Assembly: GCA_001890945.1 (NCBI GenBank)
Contig: MLAX01000004.1
Coordinates: 558,001 to 622,000, forward strand
Direction: 5' to 3'
Source of the DNA: Alphaproteobacteria bacterium AO1-B
GTDB taxonomy: Bacteria > Pseudomonadota > Alphaproteobacteria > Rhizobiales > Stappiaceae
DNA: 64,000 nt
Every line of letters begins with the position of its first letter. Positions within the stretch are counted from its first letter, which is position 1. Below are positions 25,348 to 34,648 of the stretch, piece after piece. Both the position numbers and the translations under genes were made by a program. The notes beneath the pieces are model-generated. The model was given only the letters and a program-made list of their open reading frames with translations, ran no database searches and was not told where the DNA came from.

Positions 25348-26127
25348 TTATCCTGGAAACTGCCAGTCCGAGACAGCTGCGGCAATTTCAGATGCAGCCT
25401 TCAAAAGCGCAGGCTTTGCTTCGTTCAATTCATCAAGACTTTTGCGCCGGGTTGATGTTGTCACCGAAAGCGCGCCAATCGGACGGCCCTTTGGTGACAA
25501 AATCGGTGCTGCGATACAGATGATTTCCGGTTCATGCTCTTCCCGGTCGTAAGCAATGCCCTCTTGGCGGATAGTGTCCAAATCAGCGCGCAGAGAGGCT
25601 TCGTCGGCCAGCGTTGCCGGGGTGTAGCGATAGAAGGATTGTTTGGCGATCACCTGATCGAGGTCACTTGGCTCGAGAAACGCCATCAGGGCCTTGCCGA
25701 CCCCCGTGCAGTATCCCGGGCCGACCTTTCCCGCCTGGGAATACATGTCGATGGGATCTTTTGCGTTGCGTTTGTCGACATAAAGCACTTGTCCGTTGTC
25801 CAGTTGCGCCAGGTGTACCGTCTCGCCGACGGTCTCTGACAAAGCGGAAACGATGGGCCGCGCGATTGGTGCAATGGAACTTTGGCGCCAGGCCTGATGG
25901 GCGAGCCGGACAAGGCGGATACCCAACGCATAGGTCTGCTGCTCATCTCCGTAGGAGAGCATGCCTTGGCTAACCAGGGTTTGCAGCAGCCGGTAGAGCG
26001 TTGCCTTGGGCAGGGGGCTTTCATTGAGCAATTCGGAGAACCGGACCGGCCGGCCCTTGGCTGATACCATCTCCAGCACATCAAGTGCTTTGCCGACCGT
26101 CCCATCTCCGGTGGCGTGTTTGTTCAT
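25348..26127 (-). CDS. IclR family transcriptional regulator
   Basis: Regulator of 259 aa: winged HTH at about residues 9-70 ([41 protein letters not shown]) and a C-terminal IclR effector domain with [16 protein letters not shown] and the [21 protein letters not shown] strand. The ATG at 26127 follows AGGAGAG and is preferred to the longer upstream frame. Divergent from the alpha-galactoside operon, it is the probable repressor or activator of that operon through the inverted repeat at 26215-26231. Confidence 0.9.
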   Translation of the reverse strand: MNKHATGDGTVGKALDVLEMVSAKGRPVRFSELLNESPLPKATLYRLLQTLVSQGMLSYGDEQQTYALGIRLVRLAHQAWRQSSIAPIARPIVSALSETVGETVHLAQLDNGQVLYVDKRNAKDPIDMYSQAGKVGPGYCTGVGKALMAFLEPSDLDQVIAKQSFYRYTPATLADEASLRADLDTIRQEGIAYDREEHEPEIICIAAPILSPKGRPIGALSVTTSTRRKSLDELNEAKPALLKAASEIAAAVSDWQFPG

Positions 26128-26214
26128 GTGAGCTCTCCTCCTGACCCGTTTCTTATCGTCGAGCCTGTTGACAACGTAACCGCTCACCCGCAAGGTATCA
26201 ATATACAAAACTAA

Positions 26215-26231
26215 GTTCCAAATAATGGAAC
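26215..26231. promoter_or_regulatory. Candidate IclR operator
   Basis: Perfect inverted repeat GTTCCA-AATAA-TGGAAC, 17 bp, in the divergent gap between the IclR gene and the sugar-binding protein gene. The TTCCA/TGGAA arms resemble known IclR-family operators. A TATACA hexamer at 26202-26207 could be the -10 of the plus-strand promoter, which would place the repeat across the transcription start, as expected for repression. Confidence 0.6.
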
Positions 26232-26247
26232 CTTAAGGGAGGAAACC

Positions 26248-27510
26248 ATGCGTTCCATGTTGAAGACGTCCGCGGCAGCTCTTGCATTTTTTGCAACGGC
26301 GACCGGCGGCGCATTTGCTGACGGCCTGACCGGTGATCTCAAAATTTTCTTGGACACATCCAACCCGGCTCCCCGGGCGACGATGGAAAAGATGATTGCC
26401 GATTTCCAGGCAGAAAATCCGGATCTCAACATTGAGACCACAGTGATTGACCGGGAAGCTTACAAGACCCAGATCCGCAATTTTCTGACGGCGAACGCTC
26501 CGGATGTTGCAACCTGGTATGCGGCAAACCGGATGCGTCCCTATGTCGAAGCTGGGCTGTTCGAAGATGTGTCCGACCTGTGGGACGGCACCGAAATCGG
26601 TGAAAACCTTGCATCCACAAAAGGTGCGCTGACTATTGATGGCAAGCAGTGGGGTGTGCCTTACACCTACTATCAATGGGGTGTTTACTACCGCAAAGAC
26701 ATCTTCGACGAGCTGGGCCTTTCTGAGCCGACCACTTGGGAAGAGGAAAAAGCCAACTGCCAGAAGATCATTGATGCTGGCAAAAAGTGCTACACGATCG
26801 GCACCAAGTTCCTTTGGACTGCCGGTGGCTGGTTCGACTACTTGAACATGCGCACCAATGGCTTCGATTTCCACATGGATCTGCTGCAGGGTAAGGAAAA
26901 GTGGGATTCTGAAAAGGTCCGGGCGACATTCGCCAATTGGCGCGAACTCATCGACATGGGCGCCTTCATCGACAATCATCAGACCTACAGCTGGCAGGAA
27001 GCGCTGCCGTTCATGGTTCAGGGCGATGCTGCAGCCTACCTGATGGGCAACTTCGCCGTTGCACCGCTGCGCGATGCTGGCCTCACTGATGATCAGCTGG
27101 ATTTTTACCAGTTTGTCGAAATCACGCCGGGTATTGAAAAGGCCGAAGACGCGCCAACCGATACCTTCCACATTCCGGCCAATGCGCAGAACAAGGACAA
27201 TGCCCGCGAGTTCCTGAAGTATGTGGTGTCTCCGGACGTGCAGACATGGATCAACGACGGAAAGAATCTTGGGCAGCTTCCGGTGAACGCCAAATCCTCC
27301 GTCGATCAGGACAAATTCCTGGAGCAGGGATTTGAAATGCTATCGACAAACTCGCCCGGCGGTGTCGCGCAGTTCTTCGATCGGGATGCTCCAGCTGAAA
27401 TGGCAAAAGTTGCAATGGAAGGCATGCAGGAGTTCATGGTCAAGCCGGACAATCTGGACAAGATCCTGGCCCGTTTAGACCGGTCGGCCAAGCGCATCTA
27501 CAAGGACTAA
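26248..27510 (+). CDS. ABC transporter sugar-binding protein (CUT1), probable alpha-galactoside uptake
   Basis: Periplasmic binding protein of 420 aa with a signal peptide at about residues 1-24 (ending GGAFA). The mature sequence has the family pattern: PAPRATMEKMIADFQAENPDLNIET, WGVPYTYYQWGVYYRKDIFDELGLSEPTTWEE, and DNAREFLKYVVSPDVQTWI. A GGGAGG site precedes the ATG. Its neighbours (two permeases, then an alpha-galactosidase and galactose catabolic enzymes) suggest an alpha-galactoside such as melibiose or raffinose. A strong hairpin follows the gene. Confidence 0.9.
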   Translation: MRSMLKTSAAALAFFATATGGAFADGLTGDLKIFLDTSNPAPRATMEKMIADFQAENPDLNIETTVIDREAYKTQIRNFLTANAPDVATWYAANRMRPYVEAGLFEDVSDLWDGTEIGENLASTKGALTIDGKQWGVPYTYYQWGVYYRKDIFDELGLSEPTTWEEEKANCQKIIDAGKKCYTIGTKFLWTAGGWFDYLNMRTNGFDFHMDLLQGKEKWDSEKVRATFANWRELIDMGAFIDNHQTYSWQEALPFMVQGDAAAYLMGNFAVAPLRDAGLTDDQLDFYQFVEITPGIEKAEDAPTDTFHIPANAQNKDNAREFLKYVVSPDVQTWINDGKNLGQLPVNAKSSVDQDKFLEQGFEMLSTNSPGGVAQFFDRDAPAEMAKVAMEGMQEFMVKPDNLDKILARLDRSAKRIYKD

Positions 27511-27528
27511 CTCCGATCTGATGAAACG

Positions 27529-27552
27529 GGCAGGGTGTTTCGGCACCCTGCC
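27529..27552 (+). terminator. Intercistronic stem-loop after the sugar-binding protein
   Basis: GGCAGGGTG (27529-27537), loop TTTCGG, CACCCTGCC (27544-27552): a perfect 9-bp stem with a short loop, followed by TTAAACTCC and no long T-run. It lies between the binding-protein and permease genes and probably stabilises the binding-protein message or reduces read-through, which gives an excess of binding protein. Confidence 0.65.
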
Positions 27553-27612
27553 TTAAACTCCTGTTCTGCCAGCCGGCAGAGCCAGAGACGATCTCTTCCA
27601 ACGAGTTTCCGA

Positions 27613-28524
27613 ATGGCCTACACGACAGACGGCCACCAAACATCTTGGTGGCACAGGAACCAGCAACAGTTGACGCCTTGGCTCTTTCTAGCCCCGGGAA
27701 TCCTGTTTTTCCTGTTTTACGTCATCTTTCCAATCTTCCAGTCCTTCAACTTGTCGCTCTACGAGTGGGATGGACTTGGAGAAGCGGAGTATGTTGGTCT
27801 TTACAATTACGAAGAGCTCTACTGGGATGACGCGTTTTATACGTCCCTCAAAAACAACGTCATTTGGCTTGTTCTATATCTGGCCGCGATCCCTGCCGGC
27901 CTTTTCATTGCGTTGTTTTTGAACCAGACAGTGACTGGTATCCGGCTTTACAAGTCGCTGTTTTTCTTTCCCTTCGTGATTTCTCAAGTGGTCGTCGGAC
28001 TGGTCTTCACTTGGTTCTACGACCCAACCTTCGGCATCTTGAACGTTTTGCTCGGATCTGTCGGTCTCCCGCCGATCAATGTTCTGGGGGACGAGAATTG
28101 GGTGACCATCGGTATCATCGTTGCCGGGCTCTGGCCACAGACTGCTTATTGCATGATCCTGTATCTCACGGGCTTAAATGCCGTTGATCCGGAACAGATT
28201 GAGGCGGGGCGTCTCGATGGTGCCAAAGGCTGGCGGATGCTTTGGTACATCATCATTCCCCAGCTGCGTCCGGCAACCTTCATTGCCTTTGTCGTAACCA
28301 TTATCGGTGCGCTCCGGTCCTTCGACCTCATTTCGATCATGACCAATGGCGGACCGTTTGGCGCGAGCCGCGTGCTCAGCTTCTATATGTTCGAGGTTGC
28401 CCTGTCTGAATACGGTTTCCGGATGGGATATGGCGCGGCAATTGCGGTTGTCCTTTTCCTGATCATGCTGATGTTCATCGCCTACTTCCTATGGTCGATG
28501 TACAAGGAAGAAAAGGCGCGCTGA
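27613..28524 (+). CDS. ABC transporter permease, CUT1 MalF/UgpA-type
   Basis: Integral membrane permease of 303 aa with six predicted membrane segments. The cytoplasmic EAA-type loop reads IEAGRLDGAKGWRMLWYIIIPQLRP at about residues 195-219. The ATG at 27613 gives the usual N-terminus (hydrophobic run from TPWLFLAPGILFF); upstream in-frame codons run through the hairpin. No strong ribosome binding site is seen, so translation may rely on the upstream stem-loop context. It pairs with the next permease. Confidence 0.9.
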   Translation: MAYTTDGHQTSWWHRNQQQLTPWLFLAPGILFFLFYVIFPIFQSFNLSLYEWDGLGEAEYVGLYNYEELYWDDAFYTSLKNNVIWLVLYLAAIPAGLFIALFLNQTVTGIRLYKSLFFFPFVISQVVVGLVFTWFYDPTFGILNVLLGSVGLPPINVLGDENWVTIGIIVAGLWPQTAYCMILYLTGLNAVDPEQIEAGRLDGAKGWRMLWYIIIPQLRPATFIAFVVTIIGALRSFDLISIMTNGGPFGASRVLSFYMFEVALSEYGFRMGYGAAIAVVLFLIMLMFIAYFLWSMYKEEKAR

Positions 28525-28525
28525 G

Positions 28526-29374
28526 ATGTTTCCGACACCCATCGAACGCACACCGCGCTCTTGGCAGATCACTTATCAGACCTTGTTGCCGCTTGCGCTG
28601 ATCCTCTGGCTGCTGCCCCTGATCGCCGTCGCCATTTTCTCGGTCAAACCTGACGCTGATTTTGCGAATGCCAATTATTGGGGCTGGCCCTCGTCGTTTG
28701 AGGGTTTCACAAATTACGGTCTGGTCTTTACCGGATCGGACATGCCGCAGTATCTCCTGAACTCGTTCAAGATCACGATTCCTACAGTGATAGGTGCTGT
28801 GGCGCTGTCTTGCATGACAGGGTTTGCGCTCGGTATCTATAAGTTCAGAGCCAACATCTGGATCTTCTTCATGTTCGTCGCCGGCAACTTTGTGCCGTTC
28901 CAGATCCTGATGGTCCCGGTCCGCGATCTCACATTGCAGTTGGGGCTCTACAACACGATCACCGGACTGGTGCTGTTTCACATTGCGTTCCAGACCGGGT
29001 TCTGTACGCTTTTCATGCGTAATTTCATCCGGGCGTTGCCGTTTGAGTTGATCGAAGCAGCAAGGGTGGAAGGCGTTGCAGAATGGCGGATCTTCTGGTT
29101 TGTCGTCCTGCCCCTGATGAAGCCGGCGATTGCCGCGCTCTCAGTGCTGATCTTCACCTTTATTTGGAACGATTACTTCTGGGCGATTGTGCTGACCCAA
29201 GGCGTTGAAAGCCAGCCGGTCACCGCGGGGATCACCTCTTTCAATGCCCAATACCGGGCCGCCTATCACCTGATGAGCGCGGGCTCCATCGTCGCAGCTC
29301 TGCCCCCGGTTGCCATGTTCTTCATGATGCAAAAGCATTTCATCGCCGGTTTGACGCTTGGGGCCGTGAAATGA
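28526..29374 (+). CDS. ABC transporter permease, CUT1 MalG/UgpE-type
   Basis: Second integral membrane permease, 282 aa, with the EAA loop IEAARVEGVAEWRIFWFVVLPLMKP at about residues 176-200 and the short C-terminal tail ending AGLTLGAVK that is common in this group. It starts one base after the preceding stop (TGAGATG) and overlaps the alpha-galactosidase start by four bases, so import and hydrolysis are translated together. Confidence 0.91.
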   Translation: MFPTPIERTPRSWQITYQTLLPLALILWLLPLIAVAIFSVKPDADFANANYWGWPSSFEGFTNYGLVFTGSDMPQYLLNSFKITIPTVIGAVALSCMTGFALGIYKFRANIWIFFMFVAGNFVPFQILMVPVRDLTLQLGLYNTITGLVLFHIAFQTGFCTLFMRNFIRALPFELIEAARVEGVAEWRIFWFVVLPLMKPAIAALSVLIFTFIWNDYFWAIVLTQGVESQPVTAGITSFNAQYRAAYHLMSAGSIVAALPPVAMFFMMQKHFIAGLTLGAVK

Positions 29375-31452
29375 TCAAGACCTGGCATCTTGGCGACCAG
29401 CATCAGAGTCTGGTCCTGGCATGCCGCAATGCTGGTTTGCCGGAGGTTGTCTACTGGGGTCCGGCCCTGCCGGAGAGCGAAAACCTGCAGGTTCCGGCGG
29501 AAGCTGCGGTCATGGATGTGACCGGCGGCATGGTGGATGAAAATGCTCCACTCAGTTTGAACCCGGAAGCTTCAAGAACCTTTCCTGGACAGTCAGGGCT
29601 TGCGGCACGGGACGCCGCTGGAAAGGTTTTGGCCCCACGCTTCAGCTTTCAATCGGAAGAGCAGTCCGGCAATGAGTTGTTACTGGTTTACTCTGACGAA
29701 GACTGCGGTCTGTCGCTGACATTTGGTCTCAGGCTGACGGCCGACACCTCGCTCCTGAAACTGCAAACCCATCTTCGCAGCAATGACGGCATCGTTGTCG
29801 AGTGGCTGGCCGCGCCTGTCCTGCCGGTTCCCGCCTATACAAACGAGATGATCGAGTTTTCCGGCCGCTGGTGCTCGGAATTCCTGACCAACCGCCTGCC
29901 CTTTGCCCCCGGCGCACGCGTCCGGGACAACCGGACGGGCCGGACCGACCATGCCCACTTTCCGGGCTTAATCGTGTGTAATTCTGGAACCTCCAATACC
30001 ACTGGTGACGCCTATGTTTTTCACTATGGCTGGTCCGGAGGCCATAAAATGGTCGCAGAGGAACTGGCGGATGGCCGGCGGCAGATCCAGTTCGGACACG
30101 CCTCGGCCAGCCTGCGCAAGGGCACGTCGTTTGAGACAGCGCCGCTTTATGCGACATACTCTGGTGATGGCTTCAACGGGGCCGCAGTCCGGTTTCAGCG
30201 GCATGTCCGCACGCAGATTGTCAAGAATGCTCGAACGCCGCGCCCGGTGCACTACAATTGTTGGGAAGCCGTCTATTTCGGCCACAAACTCGATGAGCTG
30301 AAAGCCATCGCCGCCCGGGCCGCGGAGCTTGGTGCGGAACGCTTCGTACTTGACGACGGCTGGTTCGGCAAACGCGACGATGACACGTCCTCTCTTGGGG
30401 ACTGGACCATTGATCCGCGCAAATACCCGGATGGGCTCACGCCGCTCATTGACCACATCACGTCTTTAGGCATGGAATTCGGCATCTGGTACGAGCCGGA
30501 AATGGTCAATGAGGACAGCGATCTCTACCGCGCTCATCCGGACTGGGTCCTGGGGCCAGAAGACCAGACACGCGGCCGCCAGCAGCTCGTGCTCGACATG
30601 GCCCGCGAGGACGTTCGCCAATATCTTTTTAGCCAGATGTCGGCAGTTCTTGGCAGCCATGCCGTTGGCTATGTCAAATGGGATCACAACCGGGTTTTGC
30701 CGGTAGTCGATGCGGCGCAGACTGAAGGTGTCTACACCCTCATCGATCAGCTACGCAGAGCCTGCCCGCATGTTGAATTTGAAAGCTGCTCGTCCGGCGG
30801 AGGCCGGATCGATTTTGGTATTTTGGAACGCACGCAGCGGGTTTGGCTATCCGACAGCAACGATGCGTTGGAGCGTCAGCGCATTCAGCACGATGCAGCG
30901 CTTTTCCTGCCCGCGTCCGTGACCGGATCGCATGTCGGTCCACGTCACTGCCACACTTCAGGCCGGGTGATCGGCATGTCGATGCGCGCCTGGACCGCAG
31001 CCCAGCGGCACATGGGTTTTGAAATGGACCCGCGCGAGCTAACCGATGATGAAGCACGGACGCTGAAGGCCGTGACCGACTGGTGGAGGGCCAACCGGTA
31101 TTGGTTGATGGAGGCGGACATCCTGCGTCTCGACGTGACCGATCCGGCAATCATCGCGGAGATACAGGTGGCGGAAGCCGGGAACCGGTTCGCAGCTTTT
31201 GCCGCCCTGACCCGGCCTTCGGATCAAATTTTGCCGCGTCCGATCCGTTTGTCGGGTCTGGACCCAGATGCAGTTTACACGATAACGCTGGCAAACCGCG
31301 AGGAGGCGCATAGCTTGTCCCGTGGCGCGCCGCTTTTGAAGCATCAAGATCTCACGGTCAGCGGTCGGTATTTGATGTCGCACGGCCTGACACTGCCCTG
31401 GCGGTTCCCGGACACAATCTGGGTTATCGAAGGCCAGCGTCTGCCAAATTGA
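29371..31452 (+). CDS. GH36 alpha-galactosidase
   Basis: Cytoplasmic glycoside hydrolase of 693 aa without signal peptide: an N-terminal beta-supersandwich domain, a central barrel and a C-terminal beta domain. The nucleophile is Asp438 in KWDHNR and the acid/base is Asp495 in WLSDSNDALERQ; FVLDDGWFG and FGIWYEPEMV are family landmarks. It releases galactose from imported alpha-galactosides, and the genes that follow encode oxidative galactose breakdown. Confidence 0.94.
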   Translation: MIKTWHLGDQHQSLVLACRNAGLPEVVYWGPALPESENLQVPAEAAVMDVTGGMVDENAPLSLNPEASRTFPGQSGLAARDAAGKVLAPRFSFQSEEQSGNELLLVYSDEDCGLSLTFGLRLTADTSLLKLQTHLRSNDGIVVEWLAAPVLPVPAYTNEMIEFSGRWCSEFLTNRLPFAPGARVRDNRTGRTDHAHFPGLIVCNSGTSNTTGDAYVFHYGWSGGHKMVAEELADGRRQIQFGHASASLRKGTSFETAPLYATYSGDGFNGAAVRFQRHVRTQIVKNARTPRPVHYNCWEAVYFGHKLDELKAIAARAAELGAERFVLDDGWFGKRDDDTSSLGDWTIDPRKYPDGLTPLIDHITSLGMEFGIWYEPEMVNEDSDLYRAHPDWVLGPEDQTRGRQQLVLDMAREDVRQYLFSQMSAVLGSHAVGYVKWDHNRVLPVVDAAQTEGVYTLIDQLRRACPHVEFESCSSGGGRIDFGILERTQRVWLSDSNDALERQRIQHDAALFLPASVTGSHVGPRHCHTSGRVIGMSMRAWTAAQRHMGFEMDPRELTDDEARTLKAVTDWWRANRYWLMEADILRLDVTDPAIIAEIQVAEAGNRFAAFAALTRPSDQILPRPIRLSGLDPDAVYTITLANREEAHSLSRGAPLLKHQDLTVSGRYLMSHGLTLPWRFPDTIWVIEGQRLPN

Positions 31453-31500
31453 GCAAATCTTTTCGGTTTTATTAAGCCGCAAACACAAGGGGCCCACTGA

Positions 31501-32265
31501 ATGTACGCGATTTTTCCGGATCTCAAAGACAGCTCGGTTTTCATCACCGGCGGTGGGTCCGGCATCGGCGCCTCTCTGACGGATGGTTTCTTGGCGCAAG
31601 GGGCCAACGTTGCCTTCGTTCAGCGGTCCGATGCGACTGCGTTTTGCGATGAAATGGAAGAAAAACATGGCAACCGGCCAGTGTTTTTACCGTGCGATAT
31701 CACCGACATGAGTGCGCTCAAGGCCTCAATGGATGAGGCAATGAAGGCAAACGGGCCAATCACGGTTCTGGTCAATAACGCTGCCAATGACAAGCGCCAT
31801 ACCACGGAAGAGGTCGATGAGGACTTTTGGGATTGGTCCCAGGCGATCAACTTGAAAGCCTATTTCTTTGCCTGCCAGCACGTCGTCGGCGGCATGCGAG
31901 CCGCCGGAGGCGGATCGATCATCAACTTCACATCAATCTCCTACATGATGGGCAACGCCGGATACCCGGCCTACACCACAGCCAATTCTGGCATCAACGG
32001 ATTGACCCGGAGCCTGGCGCGAGAGTTTGGCCCGGACCGTATTCGCGTCAACGCTGTAGCTCCCGGCTGGGTTCTCACCCAGAAGCAAAAGGACATGTGG
32101 GTCACTCCGGAAGGCCTTGCTGCACATATTGATCGCCAGTGTCTCAAGGAGGAGTTGGCGCCTGAAGACATGGTTGATCCTGTCCTGTTCCTTGCCTCAA
32201 AAGCCAGCAAGGCAATGACCGGTCAGTCTCTCGTGGTCGATGGCGGGGTTGTGGTGACCGGATGA
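31501..32265 (+). CDS. SDR oxidoreductase, probable galactose 1-dehydrogenase role, with Asn in place of catalytic Lys
   Basis: Short-chain dehydrogenase of 254 aa: cofactor loop TGGGSGIG (about 16-23), VNNAAN (91-96), Asn117 region, Ser145 and Tyr158. The YxxxK motif reads YTTAN, so position 162 is Asn (AAT) instead of Lys. The position between alpha-galactosidase and galactonate-type enzymes suggests oxidation of galactose to galactonolactone. The missing Lys would weaken the usual mechanism unless another residue substitutes. It starts after a GGGG-type site and overlaps dgoK by four bases. Confidence 0.85.
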   Translation: MYAIFPDLKDSSVFITGGGSGIGASLTDGFLAQGANVAFVQRSDATAFCDEMEEKHGNRPVFLPCDITDMSALKASMDEAMKANGPITVLVNNAANDKRHTTEEVDEDFWDWSQAINLKAYFFACQHVVGGMRAAGGGSIINFTSISYMMGNAGYPAYTTANSGINGLTRSLAREFGPDRIRVNAVAPGWVLTQKQKDMWVTPEGLAAHIDRQCLKEELAPEDMVDPVLFLASKASKAMTGQSLVVDGGVVVTG

Positions 32266-33182
32266 GTGGACAGGATGACATTGCCTGGATTGCTGCTGAT
32301 TGGGGAACGACCAATCTGCGGATTTGGGCGCTTGACGCTGCAAACAATACGGTTTTGCACAAAGCGTCGGCCAGAGGAATGAGCACACTCGCACCGGAAG
32401 ACTTTGAAGGCGCTCTTCTGGAGCTGGTCGACGCGTGCCTGCCCGAGAACCGAACAACTCCTGTTATCATTTGCGGTATGGCCGGGTCGCGGCAAGGATG
32501 GCGGGAGGCGCCTTATAGGGAGACACCTTGCGCGCCTCCCGGTGTCGGCAACGCGACAATCGTGGAGCCGGTCGATCCACGGCTCTCGGTCCATATCCTT
32601 CCCGGTATCAAACAGATGGTACCGCCAGATGTGATGCGCGGCGAAGAAACCCAGATTGCCGGTTTTTTGTCTGATCATCCCTCATATACCGGTCTAATTT
32701 GCCTGCCGGGGACCCATACCAAGTGGGTGGTATTGGAGGAGGGGACCATCACCAGGTTTCGCACGTGTATGACGGGCGAAGTCTTCGCCCTTTTGAAAGA
32801 CAAATCCGTCCTGCAGCATAGCTTGGCGCAAGAGGGGTTTTGCGACACAAGCTTTGAGGTGGCAGTCAAAGAGATCACCAGGTCTCCAGAGCGACTGACA
32901 GGCGAGCTCTTTGGAATTCGGGCCTCCAGTCTGATTGCAGGGCAAACTCCCGAAGCCGCGACTGGCCGCCTTTCAGGTCTGCTTATCGGAGCTGAACTTG
33001 CCGCAGTCGCATCAGAGTTTGATCTAAAGACAACAGCAATCTTGGGCAAGGATCAGCTCTCCCGAGTTTATGAAGCAGCGCTTGGTATCCTCGGGCACCA
33101 GAGCGCGTTACTGGACGCTGAAAGTTATACGGTCAAGGGTCTAAGCTTGGCCTATGAAGCACACCTGAAAGAAACAAAATGA
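32262..33182 (+). CDS. dgoK: 2-dehydro-3-deoxygalactonokinase
   Basis: DgoK-family kinase of 306 aa that phosphorylates 2-keto-3-deoxygalactonate at O6. The N-terminal ADWGTTNLRIWALD is the family phosphate-1-type motif, followed by ICGMAGSRQGWREAPY, and LPGTHTKWVVLEEGTI in the middle. The gene is ATGA-coupled on both sides (SDR before, aldolase after). With the aldolase this gives the last two steps of the De Ley-Doudoroff pathway. Confidence 0.92.
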   Translation: MSGQDDIAWIAADWGTTNLRIWALDAANNTVLHKASARGMSTLAPEDFEGALLELVDACLPENRTTPVIICGMAGSRQGWREAPYRETPCAPPGVGNATIVEPVDPRLSVHILPGIKQMVPPDVMRGEETQIAGFLSDHPSYTGLICLPGTHTKWVVLEEGTITRFRTCMTGEVFALLKDKSVLQHSLAQEGFCDTSFEVAVKEITRSPERLTGELFGIRASSLIAGQTPEAATGRLSGLLIGAELAAVASEFDLKTTAILGKDQLSRVYEAALGILGHQSALLDAESYTVKGLSLAYEAHLKETK

Positions 33183-33793
33183 GCCGACACATCATCGCGA
33201 TCCTGCGGGGACTAATGCCTTCTGAGGCCTTGCCGGTTACAGAGGTTTTAATAGAGGCCGGCATCACCAAGATCGAGGTTCCTCTCAATTCACCGGAGCC
33301 GCTCAAGAGTATTGAGGCCATGGCGAAAGCCTATTCCGAGCGAGCTGAAATCGGTGCTGGAACTGTTCTGGAAGCTGAGCAGGTTCATCAGGTTAAAACC
33401 GCCGGAGGCACATTGATCGTCTCGCCGGATTGCAATCCGGACGTCATCCGCATCACAAAGGCGGAGGGCATGTCATCCTTTCCGGGTGTGATGACACCCA
33501 CAGAATGTTTCAGCGCGCTCCGCAACGGAGCTGATGGTTTGAAGTTTTTCCCAGCCACGCTTATCGGGCCGGAAGGTCTCGGTGCCATGCGCGCCGTCTT
33601 GCCGAAGGGAACGAAGACCTACGCAGTTGGTGGAGCAGGGCCGGACAATTTCGATCATTGGCTAAAAGCTGGCGCGACCGGTTTTGGAATTGGGACGGCA
33701 CTGTTCAAGCCGGGATTTACGGTTGATGAGATCAAAGCCCGGGCTGAGGCCATCGTCACTGCGTATGATGCTGCCGTAACATCGCATGAGTAG
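33179..33793 (+). CDS. dgoA: 2-dehydro-3-deoxy-6-phosphogalactonate aldolase
   Basis: Class I KDPG/KDPGal aldolase of 204 aa. The Schiff-base lysine is Lys122 in DGLKFFPA and the conserved Glu33 is in KIEVPLNSPEP. Features such as PLNSPEPLKSI and LKFFPATLIGPEGL match the KDPGal subgroup more than KDPG aldolase. It splits the product of DgoK into pyruvate and glyceraldehyde-3-phosphate. The start is fixed by the four-base overlap with dgoK. Confidence 0.92.
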   Translation: MSRHIIAILRGLMPSEALPVTEVLIEAGITKIEVPLNSPEPLKSIEAMAKAYSERAEIGAGTVLEAEQVHQVKTAGGTLIVSPDCNPDVIRITKAEGMSSFPGVMTPTECFSALRNGADGLKFFPATLIGPEGLGAMRAVLPKGTKTYAVGGAGPDNFDHWLKAGATGFGIGTALFKPGFTVDEIKARAEAIVTAYDAAVTSHE

Positions 33794-34640
33794 GGACATG
33801 AAGTCGATCTACGATCATAGGCAATGCCTTTTGGGGGAAGGACCGATCTGGCATCCTCAGCGCCAGCAGTTGTTTTGGTTCGACATTCTCAACAACAAAC
33901 TGCTGAGCCGGAGCGGCGATGAAGAACTCTCATGGCGGTTTCCGGAACATGTTTCTGTCGCTGGGTGGATCAGTGAACATGCCCTGGTGATCGCCAGTGA
34001 AAGCAAGCTCTTTCTGTTCGACCTGGAAACCGGGGCCGAGCAGATGTTGTGCCCGTTGGAGGCAGACAATCCGGTGACCCGGTCCAACGACGGCCGCGCA
34101 GACCCCTATGGCGGGTTTTGGATCGGAACCATGGGAAAACGTGCTGAAACTGGTGCAGGCAGTATCTACCGGTACTTTCGCGGAGAGTTGCGGCAGCTTT
34201 ATTCCGATTTGACGATCACCAATTCGATCTGCTTTTCCCCGGACGGCGAAACCGCTTATTTCACCGACACGGTAACGGGCATCATTCAGAAAACCATGCT
34301 CGACCCTTATGGCTGGCCGGTGGGCGAGCCAACCGTCTTTGTCGATCTTGGAACCGAGAAGTTGAATCCCGACGGTTCGGTCGTCGATGCGGACGGATAT
34401 CTCTGGAATGCACAATGGGGCGCGCACCGGGTCGCTCGGTATGCTCCGGATGGGTCCTTCATCGAAGCAATTGATTTTCCCGCTGAACAGATTTCTTGCC
34501 CGGCCTTTGGTGGTGCCGATCTGAGAACTCTTTTCGTAACAACCGCGACCGAAGGCGGGCTGACTGGCGATAGCGAAGGCAAGACCTTTGCCGCTGAGAC
34601 ATCGACCAAAGGTCAAGCGGAACACCGCGTCCGGCTTTAG
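33786..34640 (+). CDS. SMP-30/gluconolactonase family protein, probable galactonolactonase
   Basis: Six-bladed beta-propeller lactonase of 284 aa. Predicted metal ligands are Glu18 (LLGEGPIW), Asn146 (TITNSI) and Asp196 (NPDGSVVD), with Asn101 (RSNDGRADPYGG) in the site. In this operon it should open galactonolactone. An alternative ATG at 33798 gives 280 aa; neither start has a clear ribosome binding site, and the eight-base overlap with dgoA supports the first. Confidence 0.87.
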   Translation: MSRDMKSIYDHRQCLLGEGPIWHPQRQQLFWFDILNNKLLSRSGDEELSWRFPEHVSVAGWISEHALVIASESKLFLFDLETGAEQMLCPLEADNPVTRSNDGRADPYGGFWIGTMGKRAETGAGSIYRYFRGELRQLYSDLTITNSICFSPDGETAYFTDTVTGIIQKTMLDPYGWPVGEPTVFVDLGTEKLNPDGSVVDADGYLWNAQWGAHRVARYAPDGSFIEAIDFPAEQISCPAFGGADLRTLFVTTATEGGLTGDSEGKTFAAETSTKGQAEHRVRL

Positions 34641-34648
34641 AGCAAATC

